In this document: piece after piece, positions 63,398-64,000 of the stretch
Numbering within the stretch: the stretch's first letter is position 1
Layout of the letters: every line of letters starts with the position of its first letter
From: Eutypa lata
Taxonomy: Eukaryota > Ascomycota > Sordariomycetes > Xylariales > Diatrypaceae
DNA: 64,000 nucleotides
Assembly: GCA_022661535.1 (NCBI GenBank)
Contig: JAKULF010000006.1
Location: 930,001-994,000, forward strand
Reading direction: 5' to 3'
Made by a program: the position numbers and the translations under genes
The notes under the pieces: generated by a model
Database searches by the model: none
The model's input: only the letters and a program-made list of their open reading frames with translations
Told to the model about the DNA's origin: nothing

Positions 63398-64000
63398 GAC
63401 CTACCTATGATAGGGGGCCGTCACCCTTACCAAGAACTGGACTTCCAGTCGCAAAGATTGGTTCGCACATTTATCTATTGGATAACATTTTGCTAATCCC
63501 ACGAATCACAGACGGAATCGAGCTAATCCTGATCGTCTTCTCTACGCTAGCGTGCTGTCTCACCGCCGCCAGCCAAGCCGTGAGTGCCACAGGGCTCATG
63601 ACCTTCTGGAGGGTGATGATGGGGTAAGTGTTCTTCCCATATACCTACACATATATAGATGATATCCCACCCTACCTACCTATGCAGAATATCATTTGGC
63701 TTACCTAGCCGGACTTCAGCGTGGGTATAGGCGGAGACTACCCGCTGAGCTCGGTCATCACGTCGGAGTTCGCGCCGACGAGGTGGCGCGGTGCGATGAT
63801 GGCCGCCGTCTTCTCGATGCAGGGGTTCGGCCAGCTGCTCGCCGCCGTGGTGGCACTGGTGGTCACGGTAGCCTTCAGCGACGCCTTCAGCAACGCGGCG
63901 GGCGTGGACCAGTGCGACTACCGCTGCCAGGTCGCCGCCGACCGGTGCTGGCGCATCATCGTCGGCGTCGGAGCCCTGCCCGCCTGCTTCGCCTTGTACT
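62895..64000 (+). CDS. PHO84-type inorganic phosphate transporter (MFS), 3' end beyond window
   Basis: Exons 62895-63324, 63512-63623 and 63720 onward, running past the window edge. The joins T|AC and GG|C are in phase. Exon 1: a hydrophilic N-terminus (HNFFNDFSHIQDPNLRRRLA) followed by a helix with GIGFFLDSYDIFAINLITML, the phosphate:H+ symporter signature with a membrane Asp, then GQVLFGWLADVYGRRRMYG, the MFS loop 2-3 motif. Exon 3: GGDYPLSSVITSEFAPTRWR and a further helix. This fits fungal high-affinity phosphate symporters of the plasma membrane. The first intron is 187 bases and contains a 22-copy CAT repeat. Only about 270 residues are inside the window. Confidence 0.92.
63331..63396. 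repeat. (CAT)22 microsatellite in intron 1 of the phosphate transporter gene
   Basis: Sixty-six bases of perfect CAT repeat starting six bases after the donor gtaagt. If unspliced it would be read as a Ser tract, but the intron model removes it. Confidence 0.95.

Noticed and set aside
63325..63410. Poly-Ser tract as part of the phosphate transporter
   Set aside because: It follows a perfect donor gtaagt and ends at a stop; splicing to 63512 restores the MFS sequence.

Overview
The window is genomic DNA of a filamentous ascomycete (Pezizomycotina, most likely a Sordariomycete). The evidence is short GT..AG introns of about 50-190 bases, GC-rich exons set in AT-rich intergenic DNA, and typical fungal families: HET, PTH11-like rhodopsin-fold receptor, FTA2-domain protein, ENA-type P-ATPase and THO2. 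I cannot name the species. Exon joins were worked out by hand from splice motifs and reading phase.

Layout. 0.6-17.3 kb: a seven-helix receptor-like protein (-), a secreted FAD oxidase of the BBE/isoamyl alcohol oxidase type (+), an ENA-type sodium/potassium P-ATPase (-), a low-complexity AT-hook protein (+) and a divergent protein kinase (+). 17.8-26 kb: accessory genes, namely an uncharacterised three-segment membrane protein (-), a secreted Ser/Thr-rich single-pass protein with an apparent internal frame switch (-) and an FTA2-domain kinase-like protein (+). 27-34 kb: a strip of broken genes, comprising a conserved fungal protein with an in-frame stop, an FAD monooxygenase, a cupin and a second BBE-type oxidase. 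Two of the nonsense codons read as CAA to TAA, the change expected from repeat-induced point mutation (RIP) or plain C-to-T decay.

35.4-47.1 kb: the most interesting part, a compact set of four genes that looks like a small-molecule pathway without a PKS or NRPS. It holds an ATP-grasp-like ligase candidate, a full-size ABCC exporter (interrupted by one extra base in a C8 run), a TauD-type Fe(II)/2-oxoglutarate dioxygenase and a PaaK-like adenylate-forming enzyme. A broken HET gene follows at 47.6-48.9 kb.

50.4-64 kb: conserved housekeeping genes. THO2 (mRNA export, -) and homoserine O-acetyltransferase (methionine synthesis, +) share a divergent promoter, and a PHO84-type phosphate transporter (+) runs off the right edge. 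No tRNA, rRNA, CRISPR or intact transposon was recognised.
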